DNA of 26,738 nucleotides from Haliea sp. (GCA_016704305.1 JADJAL010000049.1:1-26738); one strand, 5' to 3'; counted from the first letter of the stretch, positions 9,384 to 18,474 are shown. Notes: a model not told the origin generated them from the letters alone. Translations and numbers: made by a program.

Positions 9384-10421
9384 TTATTTCTGCCCCCGCT
9401 TGTCGCCGTGGCCATAGGTGCGCGGCTGGGTGTAGAAATCGATAAACGGGGCGGCGAAGTTCATGATCAATACGGAAAACGCCACCGCGTCGGGGTAGTT
9501 GCCCCGGACGCGTATGACATAGATCAGCGCGCCTATCAGCGCGCCATAAATCAGGCGCCCGCGCAGCGACACGGTGGAGGTCACCGGGTCGGTCACAATG
9601 AAGAACGCGCCGAACATGGTCGCGCCGCTGAGCAGGTGGAACAGGGGTGAACCGCCGCTGGCGGAGCTGCCGCCATCATAAAACAGTGCGGCCAGCAGGC
9701 TCAGGCTGGCCAGCATCGCGACTGGCGCATGCCAGGTGAATATGCGCTGGTACAGCAGCCACAGCCCGCCTGCCAGAAAGGCCACATTGGCCCACTCCCA
9801 GCCTACGCCAGCAAAGAGTCCGAATTGAGGGTTCTGCTGCCACAGTTCCTCGAGCAACAGGCTGTTGCTCGCGATGTTCTGGTTCAGCAGGTCCAGCGGC
9901 GTCGCCATCGTGACGCCGTCGTAGAGCGCGGGGGTGAAGCAGGCCCGCAGCGCATCCAGCAGGCCCGGCATTTCGCCCAGGCCACGCGGCGGCGCCCAGG
10001 ATGTCATCTGCACCGGGAACGATATGAGCAGGATGACGTAGCCCACCATGGCGGGATTGAACGGGTTGTAGCCGAGCCCGCCGTACAGGTGCTTGGCCAT
10101 CAGGATTGCACTGGCTATGCCGATCGCGATCAACCACCAGGGCGAATACGGCGGCAGCGCTATACACAACAGGAATGCCGTGACCAGCGCGCTGCAGTCC
10201 TTCAGGTAAAACCCCAGCGGCCGGCGCCGCAGCTTGAGCGCGAGCGCCTCGCACCCCACTGCCACCAGGCTGCCCCAGAGAATATTGACCAGCGTGCCAA
10301 AGCCAAAAAAATGCGTGAGCACGACGATGCCCGGCACGGTTGCCAGCAACACGTTTAGCATCACGCGCTGAGTGCTCATCGGTCCGTGCGCGTGCGGCGA
10401 GGTCAGGCGTAGCAAGGCCAT
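9384..10421 (-). CDS. rsxD: Electron transport complex subunit RsxD (RnfD), FMN-binding membrane subunit
   Basis: This 345-residue polytopic membrane protein is of the NqrB/RnfD family. The N-terminal signature PHAHGPMSTQRVMLNVLLATVP is followed by several hydrophobic helices. The motif LSGATMFGAFFIVTDPVTS in the C-terminal half includes the SGAT covalent FMN-attachment site. RsxD works with RsxG as a flavin-bearing electron carrier in the inner membrane. The ATG at 10421 lies one base after the rsxC stop, and the gene ends just before the rsxG start, consistent with tight operon coupling. The frame is intact. Confidence 0.95.
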   Translation of the reverse strand: MALLRLTSPHAHGPMSTQRVMLNVLLATVPGIVVLTHFFGFGTLVNILWGSLVAVGCEALALKLRRRPLGFYLKDCSALVTAFLLCIALPPYSPWWLIAIGIASAILMAKHLYGGLGYNPFNPAMVGYVILLISFPVQMTSWAPPRGLGEMPGLLDALRACFTPALYDGVTMATPLDLLNQNIASNSLLLEELWQQNPQFGLFAGVGWEWANVAFLAGGLWLLYQRIFTWHAPVAMLASLSLLAALFYDGGSSASGGSPLFHLLSGATMFGAFFIVTDPVTSTVSLRGRLIYGALIGALIYVIRVRGNYPDAVAFSVLIMNFAAPFIDFYTQPRTYGHGDKRGQK

Positions 10422-10422
10422 G

Positions 10423-12425
10423 TCAGCCGTTCTCCGTCGCGTGCAATTGCTGCTCGGCCGCGCTGATTTTTTCCGCCAGCCGTGCCACGGTCATCTCCAG
10501 CGCCACGATCACCTTCTCCTCGTCGCCATCCACCCGGCTCTGGGCCAGCTTGTCCTGGGATTTCTGCAGGCGCTCCTGCAGCTTGGCGAGATCGGCCCGC
10601 GCTTTGTCCTCGGGATTTAACGCGGCTTCCGCCTGGCGCTTGGCCATGGCTCTCTCGATTGCCGCCTTGGCGGCGTCGACCGGCGGCGCGTCATTGTGCG
10701 CCTGTTGATACTGCGCCAGAGCCTGTTCCGCCGCCGCCAGCTTGTCGCGGGTTTTGTCCACGCCGGTTTGCAGGGCCTCCACGAAATCGCTACCCGAGGC
10801 TTTTGCCTCCTCAAGTTTGGCATTGGCGGTGTCCAGGCGTTTCTGCGCCGAGACCACGGCTTTCTCCAGTTTATCGAGTTCGCTCTCGCTGCCCCCCGCG
10901 CCCTCCTGGGCGGCCTTTTGGCCCTGGCGCGCTCGATCGCTGCCTGGATAGGATCTTCCCCGCTATCGCCGGCCATGGCCTGTGCGCGTTGCTCAGCCGC
11001 CTTCTTGCGCGCGGCGCGCTTCGCTTCTTTTTCCGCCTCGGCCTGCTCCAGGCGCTGCTGGCGCGCTTCAAAACGAATGCGCGAGGCCTCGGCCTTTTCA
11101 TGGTCGCGCCGCAGTTGCAGGATCTCCGCCTTGGATGCGCGGTAGTACTGCACCAGCGGAATAGTGCTGGGGCAGACGTAGGAGCAGGCGCCGCACTCGA
11201 TGCAATCGAACAGGTTGTGGTGCTCCAGCTTGTCGAATTCCTTGCCCTGGGCGAACCAGAACAACTGCTGCGGCAGCAGGCTCACGGGGCAGGCCTGCGC
11301 GCACATGCCGCAGCGGATACAGGCCTGGGCCGGCGGCGGCGTGGGCAATTCGGCCTCGGTGGGCGCCAGCACGCAGTTGGTGGTTTTGACGATGGGTACG
11401 TCAATCGAGGGTACCGTGAAGCCCATCATCGGCCCGCCCATGATGAGGCGGTTGTTGTTTTCCGCCTGGTAACCTGCCTTTTGCAGCAGGTAGCGCATCG
11501 GGGTGCCGATCAACACCTGGAAATTTTGTGGCTCGCGCACCGCGTTGCCGGTGACGGTGGTCACGCGCGATATCAGTGGCTTGCCGTGCACCACGGCTTC
11601 GTAAATAGCCACCGTGCTGCCGATGTTCTGGCACACCACGCCCACCTGTGAGGGCAGGCCGCCGCTGGGCACCTGTTTGCCGGTCAGTATTTCGATCAGC
11701 TGTTTCTCGCCACCGGACGGGTATTTTGTCGGAAACTCGACGATCTCGATCCCGCTGCCCTCGGCCGCGACGCGCAACGCGGCAATGCCCTCGGGCTTAT
11801 TGTCTTCGACGCCGATCAGGGTTTCCCGGGGGCTGATGATATGGCGCAGGATTTTTGCGCCTTCGATAATCTGGTCCGCGCGTTCGCGCATCAACACATC
11901 GTCGGCCGTGATATAGGGCTCGCATTCCGTGCCGTTGATGATCAGTGTTTCAATGTGCGTGCCCGCCTTGACCGAGAGCTTGACGGAGCTGGGAAAGCCC
12001 GCGCCGCCCATGCCGGCAATCCCGGCGTTGCGGATCAGGTCGATCAGTTGCAGCTTGTCCAGTGCCTGGTAGTCCGGCGTGCCCCTGCATTCAATCCACT
12101 CATCCTTGCCATCCGGGATGATTACGATGCAGGGCGCGAAGTGGCCGGAGGGATGGGCGATGAGCCTGTCTTCGATGGCGTGGATCGTGCCCGATGTGGG
12201 CGCGTGCTTGGGCACGCTGACAAACCCCTGCGCCTCGGCGATCACCTGGCCTTTGAGCACATGCTGGCCGATGGTCACGACCACGCCGGCCGGCGTGCCG
12301 ATGTGTTGCAACAACGGGATGACCAGTTCAGGCGGAATACCGGCATCGGCGATTGGCGTGCGAACGGACTGGTGCTTGTTCTCAGGCGGGTGAATGCCGC
12401 CGTGGAAACCATGTATCTTTCTCAT
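10423..12425 (-). CDS. rsxC: Electron transport complex subunit RsxC (RnfC), with one frame break
   Basis: The ATG at 12425 overlaps the rsxB stop (ATGA) and opens MRKIHGFHGGIHPPENK. In order come a barrel-sandwich/SLBB-type N-terminal region, an NADH/FMN-binding domain similar to complex I NuoF (GMGGAGFPSSVKL, INGTECEPYI), and two [4Fe-4S] motifs, CIRCGMCAQACP and CIECGACSYVCP, near residues 368 and 406. A long charged Ala/Glu/Lys-rich coiled tail follows. Around 10916-10919, at a run of four A on the coding strand, the tail changes frame. The continuation ends naturally at 10423 as a clean coiled-coil sequence. Restoring one A gives AKKAAQE, so the gene is about 667 residues. RsxC is the NADH-oxidising peripheral subunit. 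Sequence error or a slip site are both possible. Confidence 0.92.
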
Positions 12426-13051
12426 GCCGCGCGATCCCGCGTGACATCGTCCTGTGGCGCATCGGTGGCAATGATGTTTACCTGGCGACTGACCGGGTTC
12501 GGCAGATTCCAGTGCCAGGTCGCCAACGTTTCCTGTTGCGGGATCATATCGATACAGTCGACGGGGCAGGGTTCGACGCACAGGTCGCAGCCTGTGCACT
12601 CGCTGGCGATGACAGTGTGCATCTGCTTGGCGGCGCCGAGGATCGCGTCCACCGGGCAGGCCTGTATGCATTTGGTGCAGCCGATGCATTCCGCTTCGCG
12701 AATAAACGCGACCGCTTTTACCGGCTTGGCCTCGCCGTGTTCCGAGTCGAGCGGAATCACCTCGAGGTCGAGCAAGTCCGCCAGCGCCTGGATACCCGCC
12801 TCACCACCCGGCGGGCACTTGTTGATAGCCTCGCCATTGGCAATGGCTTCTGCGTACGGACGGCAACCGGGGTAACCGCACTGGCCGCACTGCGTTTGGG
12901 GCAGGATGTTGTTGATCTCGTCGGCAATGGGATTGCCTTCCGTCTTGAAGCGAACCGCGGCATAACCGAGCAGGGCGCCGAACACGGCAGCAAGCCCGAC
13001 CAGCGCGAGCAGGGCGGCGAACAGAGGATACTGAGTCAGGAAGTCAATCAC
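12422..13051 (-). CDS. rsxB: Electron transport complex subunit RsxB (RnfB), iron-sulfur protein
   Basis: This 209-residue protein starts with GTG at 13051, seven bases after the rsxA stop begins. An N-terminal membrane anchor (residues 5-27) is followed by a four-cysteine Fe-S domain (CGQCGYPGCRPYAEAIANG with a later KCPPGG). Two ferredoxin motifs follow, CIGCTKCIQACPVD and CTGCDLCVEPCPVD. RsxB is the ferredoxin-like electron-transfer subunit of the complex. The stop overlaps the rsxC start by four bases. Family length and cysteine spacing are normal. Confidence 0.95.
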   Translation of the reverse strand: MIDFLTQYPLFAALLALVGLAAVFGALLGYAAVRFKTEGNPIADEINNILPQTQCGQCGYPGCRPYAEAIANGEAINKCPPGGEAGIQALADLLDLEVIPLDSEHGEAKPVKAVAFIREAECIGCTKCIQACPVDAILGAAKQMHTVIASECTGCDLCVEPCPVDCIDMIPQQETLATWHWNLPNPVSRQVNIIATDAPQDDVTRDRAA

Positions 13052-13057
13052 TTGCGC

Positions 13058-13636
13058 TTATACCAGCCCGGCGAAACCCATGAAGGCCAGGGACATCAGT
13101 CCGGCGGTGATCATGCCCAGGGCCGGGCCCTTGAACGGTGTGGGCACATCCGCCACTGCGAGACGCTCGCGCATCGCGGCAAAAAATACCAGTACCAGTG
13201 AGAAACCGGCGCCACCGCCAAATCCGTAGACCAGCGACTGCAGGAAGGTGTGGTCCTTGCTGATATTGAGCAGTGCCAACCCCAGCACCGCGCAGTTGAC
13301 CGTGATCAGGGGCAGGTAGATGCCCAGCACCCGGTACAGCATCGGGCTGGTCTTTTTAACCACCATTTCGGTGAATTGCACGACGACCGCGATCACCAGG
13401 ATGAAGGCGATGGTTTTCAGGTAGCCCAGGCCCAGCGGGAGTAGCAGGTAGTGATAGGTCAGGTTGCTGCAGGCGGAGGCCAGCGTGAGTACGAACGTCG
13501 TCGCCATCGCCATGCCCATGGCGGATTCGAGTTTATTGGATACACCCATGAACGGGCACAGTCCCAGGAACTGTACCAGTACGAAATTGTTGACCAGAAT
13601 CGCACTGATCAACAGTATGGAATAGTCTGCCAGCAT
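13058..13636 (-). CDS. rsxA: Electron transport complex subunit RsxA (RnfA)
   Basis: The ATG at 13636 gives MLADYSILLISAILVNNFVLVQFLGLCPFMGVS, which matches the family N terminus. An upstream in-frame start at 13657 would add seven unrelated residues. The 192-residue protein has six predicted membrane helices and the family signatures FLGLCPFMGVS and LGIYLPLITVNCAVLG. It pairs with RsxE in the membrane core. It is the first gene of the rsxABCDGE operon and lies 136 bp downstream of metG on the same strand, so the operon could have its own promoter in 13637-13772. I could not identify convincing boxes there. Confidence 0.95.
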   Translation of the reverse strand: MLADYSILLISAILVNNFVLVQFLGLCPFMGVSNKLESAMGMAMATTFVLTLASACSNLTYHYLLLPLGLGYLKTIAFILVIAVVVQFTEMVVKKTSPMLYRVLGIYLPLITVNCAVLGLALLNISKDHTFLQSLVYGFGGGAGFSLVLVFFAAMRERLAVADVPTPFKGPALGMITAGLMSLAFMGFAGLV

Positions 13637-13772
13637 GGCGGTGCTCTCGATACGCACTGAAATCGGTCACAGTACGCAGTGTTTTTTCAATCGGCCTATT
13701 CTAGCGATTCCGGTGAATGAAGGTAGTCTGATTTTGCGAACTATTGCCTATTAGTCAGTAAATATGTTCGCA

Positions 13773-15855
13773 CTACTTCACGCGCATGCCAGGCTTCGCC
13801 CCCGCGTGTGGCTCCAACAGGAACAGTTCTTTGTCGCCGGGGCCGGCCGCCAGAACCATGCCTTCGGACACCCCAAAGCGCATTTTTCGCGGCGCCAGGT
13901 TGGCCACCATCACGGTCAGCTTGCCAACCAGGTCTTCCGGTTGGTAGGCGGATTTGATACCGGCAAATACCTGCCGCTGGCCGCCGTCCTCGCCCAGGTT
14001 CAGTGTCAGCCGCAGCAGTTTGTCGGCGCCCTCGACATGCTCCGCCGCGACGATCTCGGCGATGCGCAGGTCGATTTTGGCGAAATCGTCGAATTCGATG
14101 GTGCCTGTTGAAGCGGTATTGGTAGTCGCATCAGCAGGTGCGATTGCTGGCTGCGCCTTTTTCGTGGCCGCTGGCGGGGGTGCTGCCGCAGGGTTTGCCG
14201 CCGCTTGTGTTTCCCGGCTCGCTGCCACCATCGCCTCCACCTGTTTCGGGTCGATGCGCGTCAGCAGGGGTTGAAAGGTTGCCAGCCCGTGCGCGACCAG
14301 TGGCGCCTGTAGCGCGGTCCAGTCCAGTGAGCAGTTCAGGAATGCCTCGGACTTCTCGGCCATCGCCGGCAGCACCGGCTTGAGGTAGGTCATCAGCACG
14401 CGAAACAGATTGATGCCGACGCTGCAGACGTCGTGCACAGCCTGTTCCGTGCCCGGCTGCTTGGCCAGTGCCCACGGCTTCTTCTCGTCGATGTACTGGT
14501 TGGCGCGGTCCGCCAGCGCGAGGATCTCGCGTATCGCCTTGTTGAATTCGCGCTTGTCATACAGATCGGCGATCGCCTCGCCAGCGGCGATGAAGGAGTC
14601 CACCATCGCCTGTTCCGCGCAGTGGCTCGGACAGCGTGTTGTCGAAGCCGTTGCGCAGGAAGCCGGCGCAGCGACTGGCAATATTCACCACCTTGCCGAC
14701 GACATCGGCGTTTACGCGCTGCACGAAGTCTTCGAGGTTCAGGTCGATATCGTCCACCGAGCTGCTCAGCTTGGCGGCAAAATAGTAGCGCAGGTACTGC
14801 GCGTCGAGGTGCTCCAGGTAGGTGCTGGCCTTGATGAACGTGCCGCGGCTCTTGCTCATCTTGGTGCCGTTGACGGTGAGGAACCCGTGGGCGTAGATCG
14901 CGGTTGGCGCGCGCAGGTTGGCGGAGTGCAGCATCGCCGGCCAGAACAGGCCGTGGAAGTTGATGATGTCCTTGCCGATGAAATGGTACAGCTCGGTTGC
15001 GCCGCCGTGTTGCCAATATTCGTCGAAGGGATGGCCGGTACGATCACAGTAGTTCTGGAAACTGGCGATATAGCCAATCGGCGCGTCCAGCCAGACGTAG
15101 AAGTACTTGCCGGGTTCGCCGGGTATCTCAAAGCCGAAGTACGGGGCGTCGCGGCTGATGTCCCATTCCTGCAAACCGGCGTCGGTCCATTCGCGCAACT
15201 TGTTCGCCACCTGCGGTTGCAGGGTGTCCGAGGCCAGCCATTCCTGCAACATTGCCGCGAACTCGGGGAGCTTGAAGAAGAAGTGGATGGAATCCTTCTC
15301 GATCGGCTTGGCCCCGGAAATCGCCGACACCGGGTCGATCAGGTCCATCGGGCTGTACGTTGCGCCACAGGCCTCGCAATTGTCGCCGTACTGATCTGCG
15401 GTTTTGCAGCGCGGGCACGTGCCCTTGATGAAGCGGTCCGCGAGGAATAGCTGCTTCTCGGGGTCATACGCCTGGGTGATGGGCCGCGAGGCGATATGGT
15501 TGTTGTCTTTCAGGCGCTTATAGATAGCCTCGCACCAGATGCGGTTTTCTTCGCTGTGCGTGGTGTGGTAGTTGTCAAAGCCGATCAGGAAGCGGGCGCT
15601 GTCGCGCATGTGTTCCTGCTGCACGGCGGCTATCTGCTCTTCGGGGGTGATGCCAAGTTTCTCCGCCGTCAGCATGATCGCGGTGCCGTGCGCATCGTCG
15701 GCGCAGACGTACAGGCAGTGGTGGCCGCGCGATTTCTGGAAGCGCACCCAGATGTCCGTCTGTACCTGCTCCAGCAGATGCCCAAGGTGCAGGGAACCGT
15801 TGGCATAGGGCAATGCGCTGGTGACCAGGATTTTGCGGGGTGCCGGTGCCGACAT
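13773..15855 (-). CDS. metG: Methionyl-tRNA synthetase, with one frame break
   Basis: The N-terminal part (15855 to about 14620) has the class I HIGH-type motif HLGH at residues 23-26. A zinc-binding insert follows (GTCPRCKTADQYGDNCEACGATYSP), then the KMSKS motif near residue 332. The C-terminal part continues in another frame with the anticodon-binding helical domain (EILALADRANQYIDEKKPW). It ends with a C-terminal tRNA-binding EMAP/Trbp111-like domain (FAKIDLRIAEIV, VANLAPRKMRFGVSEGM, GAKPGMRVK). The join lies at about 14615-14622 in a CGCG stretch; restoring two bases gives SEPLRAEQAMVDSF. The reconstructed length of about 694 residues fits the family. The enzyme is essential, so a sequencing or assembly error is far more likely than true loss. 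It sits upstream of rsxA. Confidence 0.93.
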
Positions 15856-15886
15856 CGTGATTGTCTGTATCAGAAAAAGGGGCGCT

Positions 15887-15892
15887 ACTATA
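15887..15892 (-). promoter_or_regulatory. Candidate -10 box for metG
   Basis: On the minus strand the hexamer TATAGT lies 31 bases upstream of the metG ATG. No strong -35 is seen at 16 to 18 bases upstream (GGTGAA or GTGAAC only). The position suits a short metG leader. Confidence 0.35.
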
Positions 15893-16012
15893 GCGTTTTT
15901 GCGGGGCGGTTCACCAGTGACCCGCGCACACCGGTCCGCGCAAACGCTCGCGCAATCATTGTCGCGCGCGTCAGCAACTCATTGTTTCAGATCAAATTAG
16001 CCCTTGCCCCGG

Positions 16013-16018
16013 TATACT
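16013..16018 (+). promoter_or_regulatory. Candidate -10 box for rplU-rpmA
   Basis: TATACT lies 149 bases before the rplU ATG. A -35 at the correct distance is weak (GATCAA at 15990-15995). If used, it starts a leader of roughly 140 nt containing the hairpins described separately. Confidence 0.4.
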
Positions 16019-16024
16019 GATTTG

Positions 16025-16166
16025 CGTAGAATCGCCGACCTCCTGACAGGTGCTGCGAGCAATCGACGCCGTCACGGGTTAAATCAACTGTTTGTGCCTG
16101 ACTCTGCCCCCTTGATATACAAGGGTTTTTTACGATTGCGAGCAGGCTAATTAAACGGAGCACGGT
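16025..16166 (+). promoter_or_regulatory. Structured rplU leader, candidate attenuator
   Basis: The leader contains a terminator-like hairpin: CCCTTG (16109-16114), loop ATATA, CAAGGG (16120-16125), directly followed by six T (16126-16131). A seven-base long-range pair encloses it, GCAATCG (16059-16065) with CGATTGC (16133-16139). The octamer TGCGAGCA occurs twice (16054-16061 and 16137-16144), so alternative pairing is possible. Ribosomal-protein operons are often controlled by such leaders; control by L21 itself here is an inference. Confidence 0.5.
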
Positions 16167-16475
16167 ATGTACGCAGTAATCGAAAGCGGTGGCAAGCAAC
16201 ACCGCGTCGTCGAGGGCGAAACCCTCAAGCTGGAGAAAATCGGAGTCGCCACTGGCGAGACAATCGAATTCGACAGGGTCCTGATGGTGGGTGGCGATAC
16301 GATCAAGATCGGCACGCCGCTGATTGAAGGTGGTGTAGTCACCGCTGAAGTCATCGCACAGGGCCGTCACAAGAAAGTCAAAATCATCAAATTCAACCGC
16401 CGTAAGCACTACCGTAGAGAAACTGGCCACCGCCAGTGGTTTACCGAAGTGAAGATTACCGCTATCAAGGCTTAA
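16167..16475 (+). CDS. rplU: 50S ribosomal protein L21
   Basis: This 102-residue protein has the full L21 sequence: MYAVIESGGKQHRV at the N terminus, the middle VLMVGG and VTAEVIAQGRHKKVKIIKF, and the C-terminal RRKHYRRETGHRQ signature. L21 binds 23S rRNA in the large subunit. The start has a GGAG ribosome site eight bases upstream. rpmA follows after 15 bases, the usual rplU-rpmA pair. A structured leader precedes it, which may regulate the operon. Confidence 0.98.
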   Translation: MYAVIESGGKQHRVVEGETLKLEKIGVATGETIEFDRVLMVGGDTIKIGTPLIEGGVVTAEVIAQGRHKKVKIIKFNRRKHYRRETGHRQWFTEVKITAIKA

Positions 16476-16490
16476 GAGAGGACCTGGACC

Positions 16491-16748
16491 ATGGCACACA
16501 AGAAAGCTGGTGGTAGTACCCGTAACGGTCGCGATTCAAACAGCAAGCGCTTGGGCGTGAAGTGCTTCGGTGGCGAAACTGTCAAGGCGGGCAACATCAT
16601 TGTCCGTCAGCGTGGCACGCGCTTCCACGCAGGCACCAACGTCGGCATCGGCAAGGATCACACCTTGTTTGCGAAGGCGGATGGCAAAGTGGAATTCGTT
16701 GTCCGTGGCGCGAACAGTCGCAAATTTGTACAGGTGGTGAGCGCCTGA
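16491..16748 (+). CDS. rpmA: 50S ribosomal protein L27
   Basis: This 85-residue protein opens MAHKKAGGSTRNGRDSNSKR, the flexible N-terminal tail that reaches the peptidyl-transferase centre in gammaproteobacterial ribosomes. There is no cleavable N-terminal extension of the Firmicutes type. The signature GNIIVRQRGTRFHAG is present. It is co-transcribed with rplU, and the transcript is closed by a strong terminator 30 bases downstream. Confidence 0.98.
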   Translation: MAHKKAGGSTRNGRDSNSKRLGVKCFGGETVKAGNIIVRQRGTRFHAGTNVGIGKDHTLFAKADGKVEFVVRGANSRKFVQVVSA

Positions 16749-16776
16749 GTCGGCGGCAGCAGCCTTAGGATCGAAG

Positions 16777-16804
16777 GCCTCGTCAATTGACGGGGCTTTT
16801 TTTT
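16777..16804 (+). terminator. Rho-independent terminator of rplU-rpmA
   Basis: The stem is GCCTCGTC (16777-16784) with GACGGGGC (16789-16796), an eight-pair stem with one G-T pair and the tetraloop AATT. It is followed at once by eight T (16797-16804). Confidence 0.93.
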
Positions 16805-16811
16805 ATGTTCA

Positions 16812-16867
16812 GGATTGTGGGGTTTCTGGTTCCGGAACGGGATTGTAGGGATACTGGTTCCAGCACG
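16812..16867 (+). repeat. Two-copy 28-bp tandem repeat
   Basis: The units at 16812-16839 and 16840-16867 agree at 23 of 28 positions and share GGATTGT and CTGGTTCC. They abut the compound hairpin that begins at 16867. Confidence 0.7.
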
Positions 16868-16980
16868 GGAGAGTGCGATTGCTTGCAGTTCAGGACGCGC
16901 AAAAGCGCCATCCATGGCAGCTCGCGTTCGGCCATCCATGGCCTCACACGGTCCTGAACTGCAAGCAATCGCACTCTCCC
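16867..16980. repeat. Compound hairpin element, copy 1
   Basis: The arms 16867-16896 and 16951-16980 are a perfect 30-bp inverted repeat separated by 54 bases. The interior holds two copies of GCCATCCATGGC (16907-16918, 16931-16942), each nearly palindromic. The 66-base core from 16891 to 16956, bounded by CAGGAC and GTCCTG, aligns in reverse orientation with the core of the second element at 17112-17175. It is untranslated and lies between a terminator and obgE. Confidence 0.85.
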
Positions 16981-17093
16981 TCAGATATCGCGGTACATCC
17001 GATAAGCATTCTTGCTCAAAAGCATATGTAAGGAGTATCCCTGCGATGGCTTTGGATTGCGGTGAGTGTGAACGAAGTCGAGATAGCGAGGCA

Positions 17094-17193
17094 TTGAAGT
17101 AGTTCGCCCTACAGGACTGTGTGCGACATGGATGTCGCACGCAAGCCCCCATGGATGGGTTCACGGCGTGTCCTGTAGGGCAAACTGCTTCAA
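17094..17193. repeat. Compound hairpin element, copy 2
   Basis: The arms 17094-17117 and 17170-17193 are a 24-bp inverted repeat with two transition mismatches, both compatible with G-U pairing. Inside is a perfect hairpin, GTGCGACAT (17121-17129) with ATGTCGCAC (17132-17140), and then CCATGGATGGG (17149-17159). The core has the same CAGGAC/GTCCTG borders and paired CATGGATG motifs as copy 1 in the opposite orientation, while the outer arms have a different sequence. Confidence 0.83.
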
Positions 17194-17275
17194 ACCCGCA
17201 GCAGGGACGAAGCCGTTACGCGAAGTCTTGCGCGAAGCCGTTACACAAAGTTGTCCCTAAAAAAGGTAAGCCAAC

Positions 17276-18466
17276 ATGAAGTTTGTTGATGAAGTCAGTA
17301 TCAACGTTTACGCCGGCAAGGGCGGCAATGGCTGCCTGAGTTTCCGGCGTGAGAAATACATCGAGAAAGGCGGCCCCGACGGTGGCGACGGCGGCGACGG
17401 CGGCAGCGTTGTCGTGGTGGCCGATGAGTCGCTCAACACGCTGGTGGATTACCGCTTCACGCGCAACTATCGCGCCCAGAGCGGCGAGTCTGGCCGCAGC
17501 CGCAACTGTACCGGCAGGAGCGCGGAAGACCTGGTACTGCGCGTCCCGGTCGGCACGACCATCCTCGACGAGGACATCGGTGAGGTGTTGGGTGACCTGT
17601 CGGTTTCGGGGCAGCGTCTCGTCGTGGCGCAGGGCGGCTTCCACGGCCTCGGCAATGCGCGCTATAAATCCAGCACCAACCGCGCGCCAAGGCAGACCTC
17701 GCCGGGCAGTGAGGGTGAGTTTCGCAGCCTGAAATTCGAGCTCAAGGTGCTGGCCGATGTGGGCCTGCTGGGCCTGCCCAATGCCGGCAAGTCGACGCTG
17801 ATACGCGCCGTGTCTTCCGCCAAACCCAAGGTGGCGGACTATCCCTTTACGACTCTGGTGCCCAATCTCGGCGTGGTGAGTGTGGAGGCCCATCGCAGCT
17901 TTGTGATGGCGGATATCCCCGGCTTGATCGAGGGTGCGTCAGAGGGCGCGGGGCTTGGCATCCGCTTCCTGAAGCACCTGACACGCAATCGCATCCTGCT
18001 GCACCTGGTGGATATGGCGCCCTACGACGGTGTTGACCCGGCCGATGCCGCGCTGACCATCGTGCACGAACTGGAGCGTTTCAGCCCGACCCTGGCAGCG
18101 CGCGAGCGCTGGCTGGTGCTCAACAAGAGCGACTTGCTGGACGCGGAGACTCTCGACGAACGCCGCACTGCGGTGCTCAAGGCGCTGGACTGGAAAGGCC
18201 GCGTGTACACCATATCGGCGATCGCTGCCGAAGGCACGGCCGCCCTGTGCGGCGACCTGATGAACTACCTGGAAGAATGCCGCGCCCGCGAGGCGGCCGA
18301 CCCCAGCCTGCTGGTGGCGGAGCAGGAGCTGCAACACCGCATGCAGGTAGAGGCGCGCGAGCGTATCGAGGAATTGCGCGCCATTCTGCGCGCCCGCGCG
18401 GATGACGATGACGACGAAGATTTTGATGATGACGACTTCGATGTGGAAGTCGAGTACCGACTGTAG
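17276..18466 (+). CDS. obgE: Obg-family ribosome-assembly GTPase ObgE/CgtA
   Basis: This 396-residue protein starts with the glycine-rich Obg fold (FVDEVSINVYAGKGGNGCLSFRREKY, then a GPDGGDGGDGG loop). The G domain follows with the Walker A motif GLPNAGKST near residue 166, switch/G3 region DIPGLIEGAS and G4 motif NKSD. The C terminus is a strongly acidic tail of Asp/Glu runs, typical of proteobacterial CgtA. Obg binds the large subunit late in assembly and links it to the stringent response. It usually follows rplU-rpmA, as here, though the gap is filled with repeats and a terminator separates the transcripts. proB follows after eight bases. Confidence 0.97.
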   Translation: MKFVDEVSINVYAGKGGNGCLSFRREKYIEKGGPDGGDGGDGGSVVVVADESLNTLVDYRFTRNYRAQSGESGRSRNCTGRSAEDLVLRVPVGTTILDEDIGEVLGDLSVSGQRLVVAQGGFHGLGNARYKSSTNRAPRQTSPGSEGEFRSLKFELKVLADVGLLGLPNAGKSTLIRAVSSAKPKVADYPFTTLVPNLGVVSVEAHRSFVMADIPGLIEGASEGAGLGIRFLKHLTRNRILLHLVDMAPYDGVDPADAALTIVHELERFSPTLAARERWLVLNKSDLLDAETLDERRTAVLKALDWKGRVYTISAIAAEGTAALCGDLMNYLEECRAREAADPSLLVAEQELQHRMQVEARERIEELRAILRARADDDDDEDFDDDDFDVEVEYRL

Positions 18467-18474
18467 GACAGCCA

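Larger units (their letters stand above)
16805..17275. other. Repeat-filled gap between rpmA and obgE
   Basis: Besides the tandem and hairpin elements, the gap has a direct repeat of GCGAAGCCGTTAC-like sequence just before obgE (near 17208-17245). Open frames crossing this gap follow the palindromes and have no protein-like features. I see no RNA gene and no clear obgE promoter; 17261-17270 provides the obgE ribosome site (AAAGG). Confidence 0.6.

Noticed and set aside
16658..17164. Open frames crossing the rpmA-obgE gap
   Set aside because: They track inverted repeats and the terminator rather than protein-like sequence.
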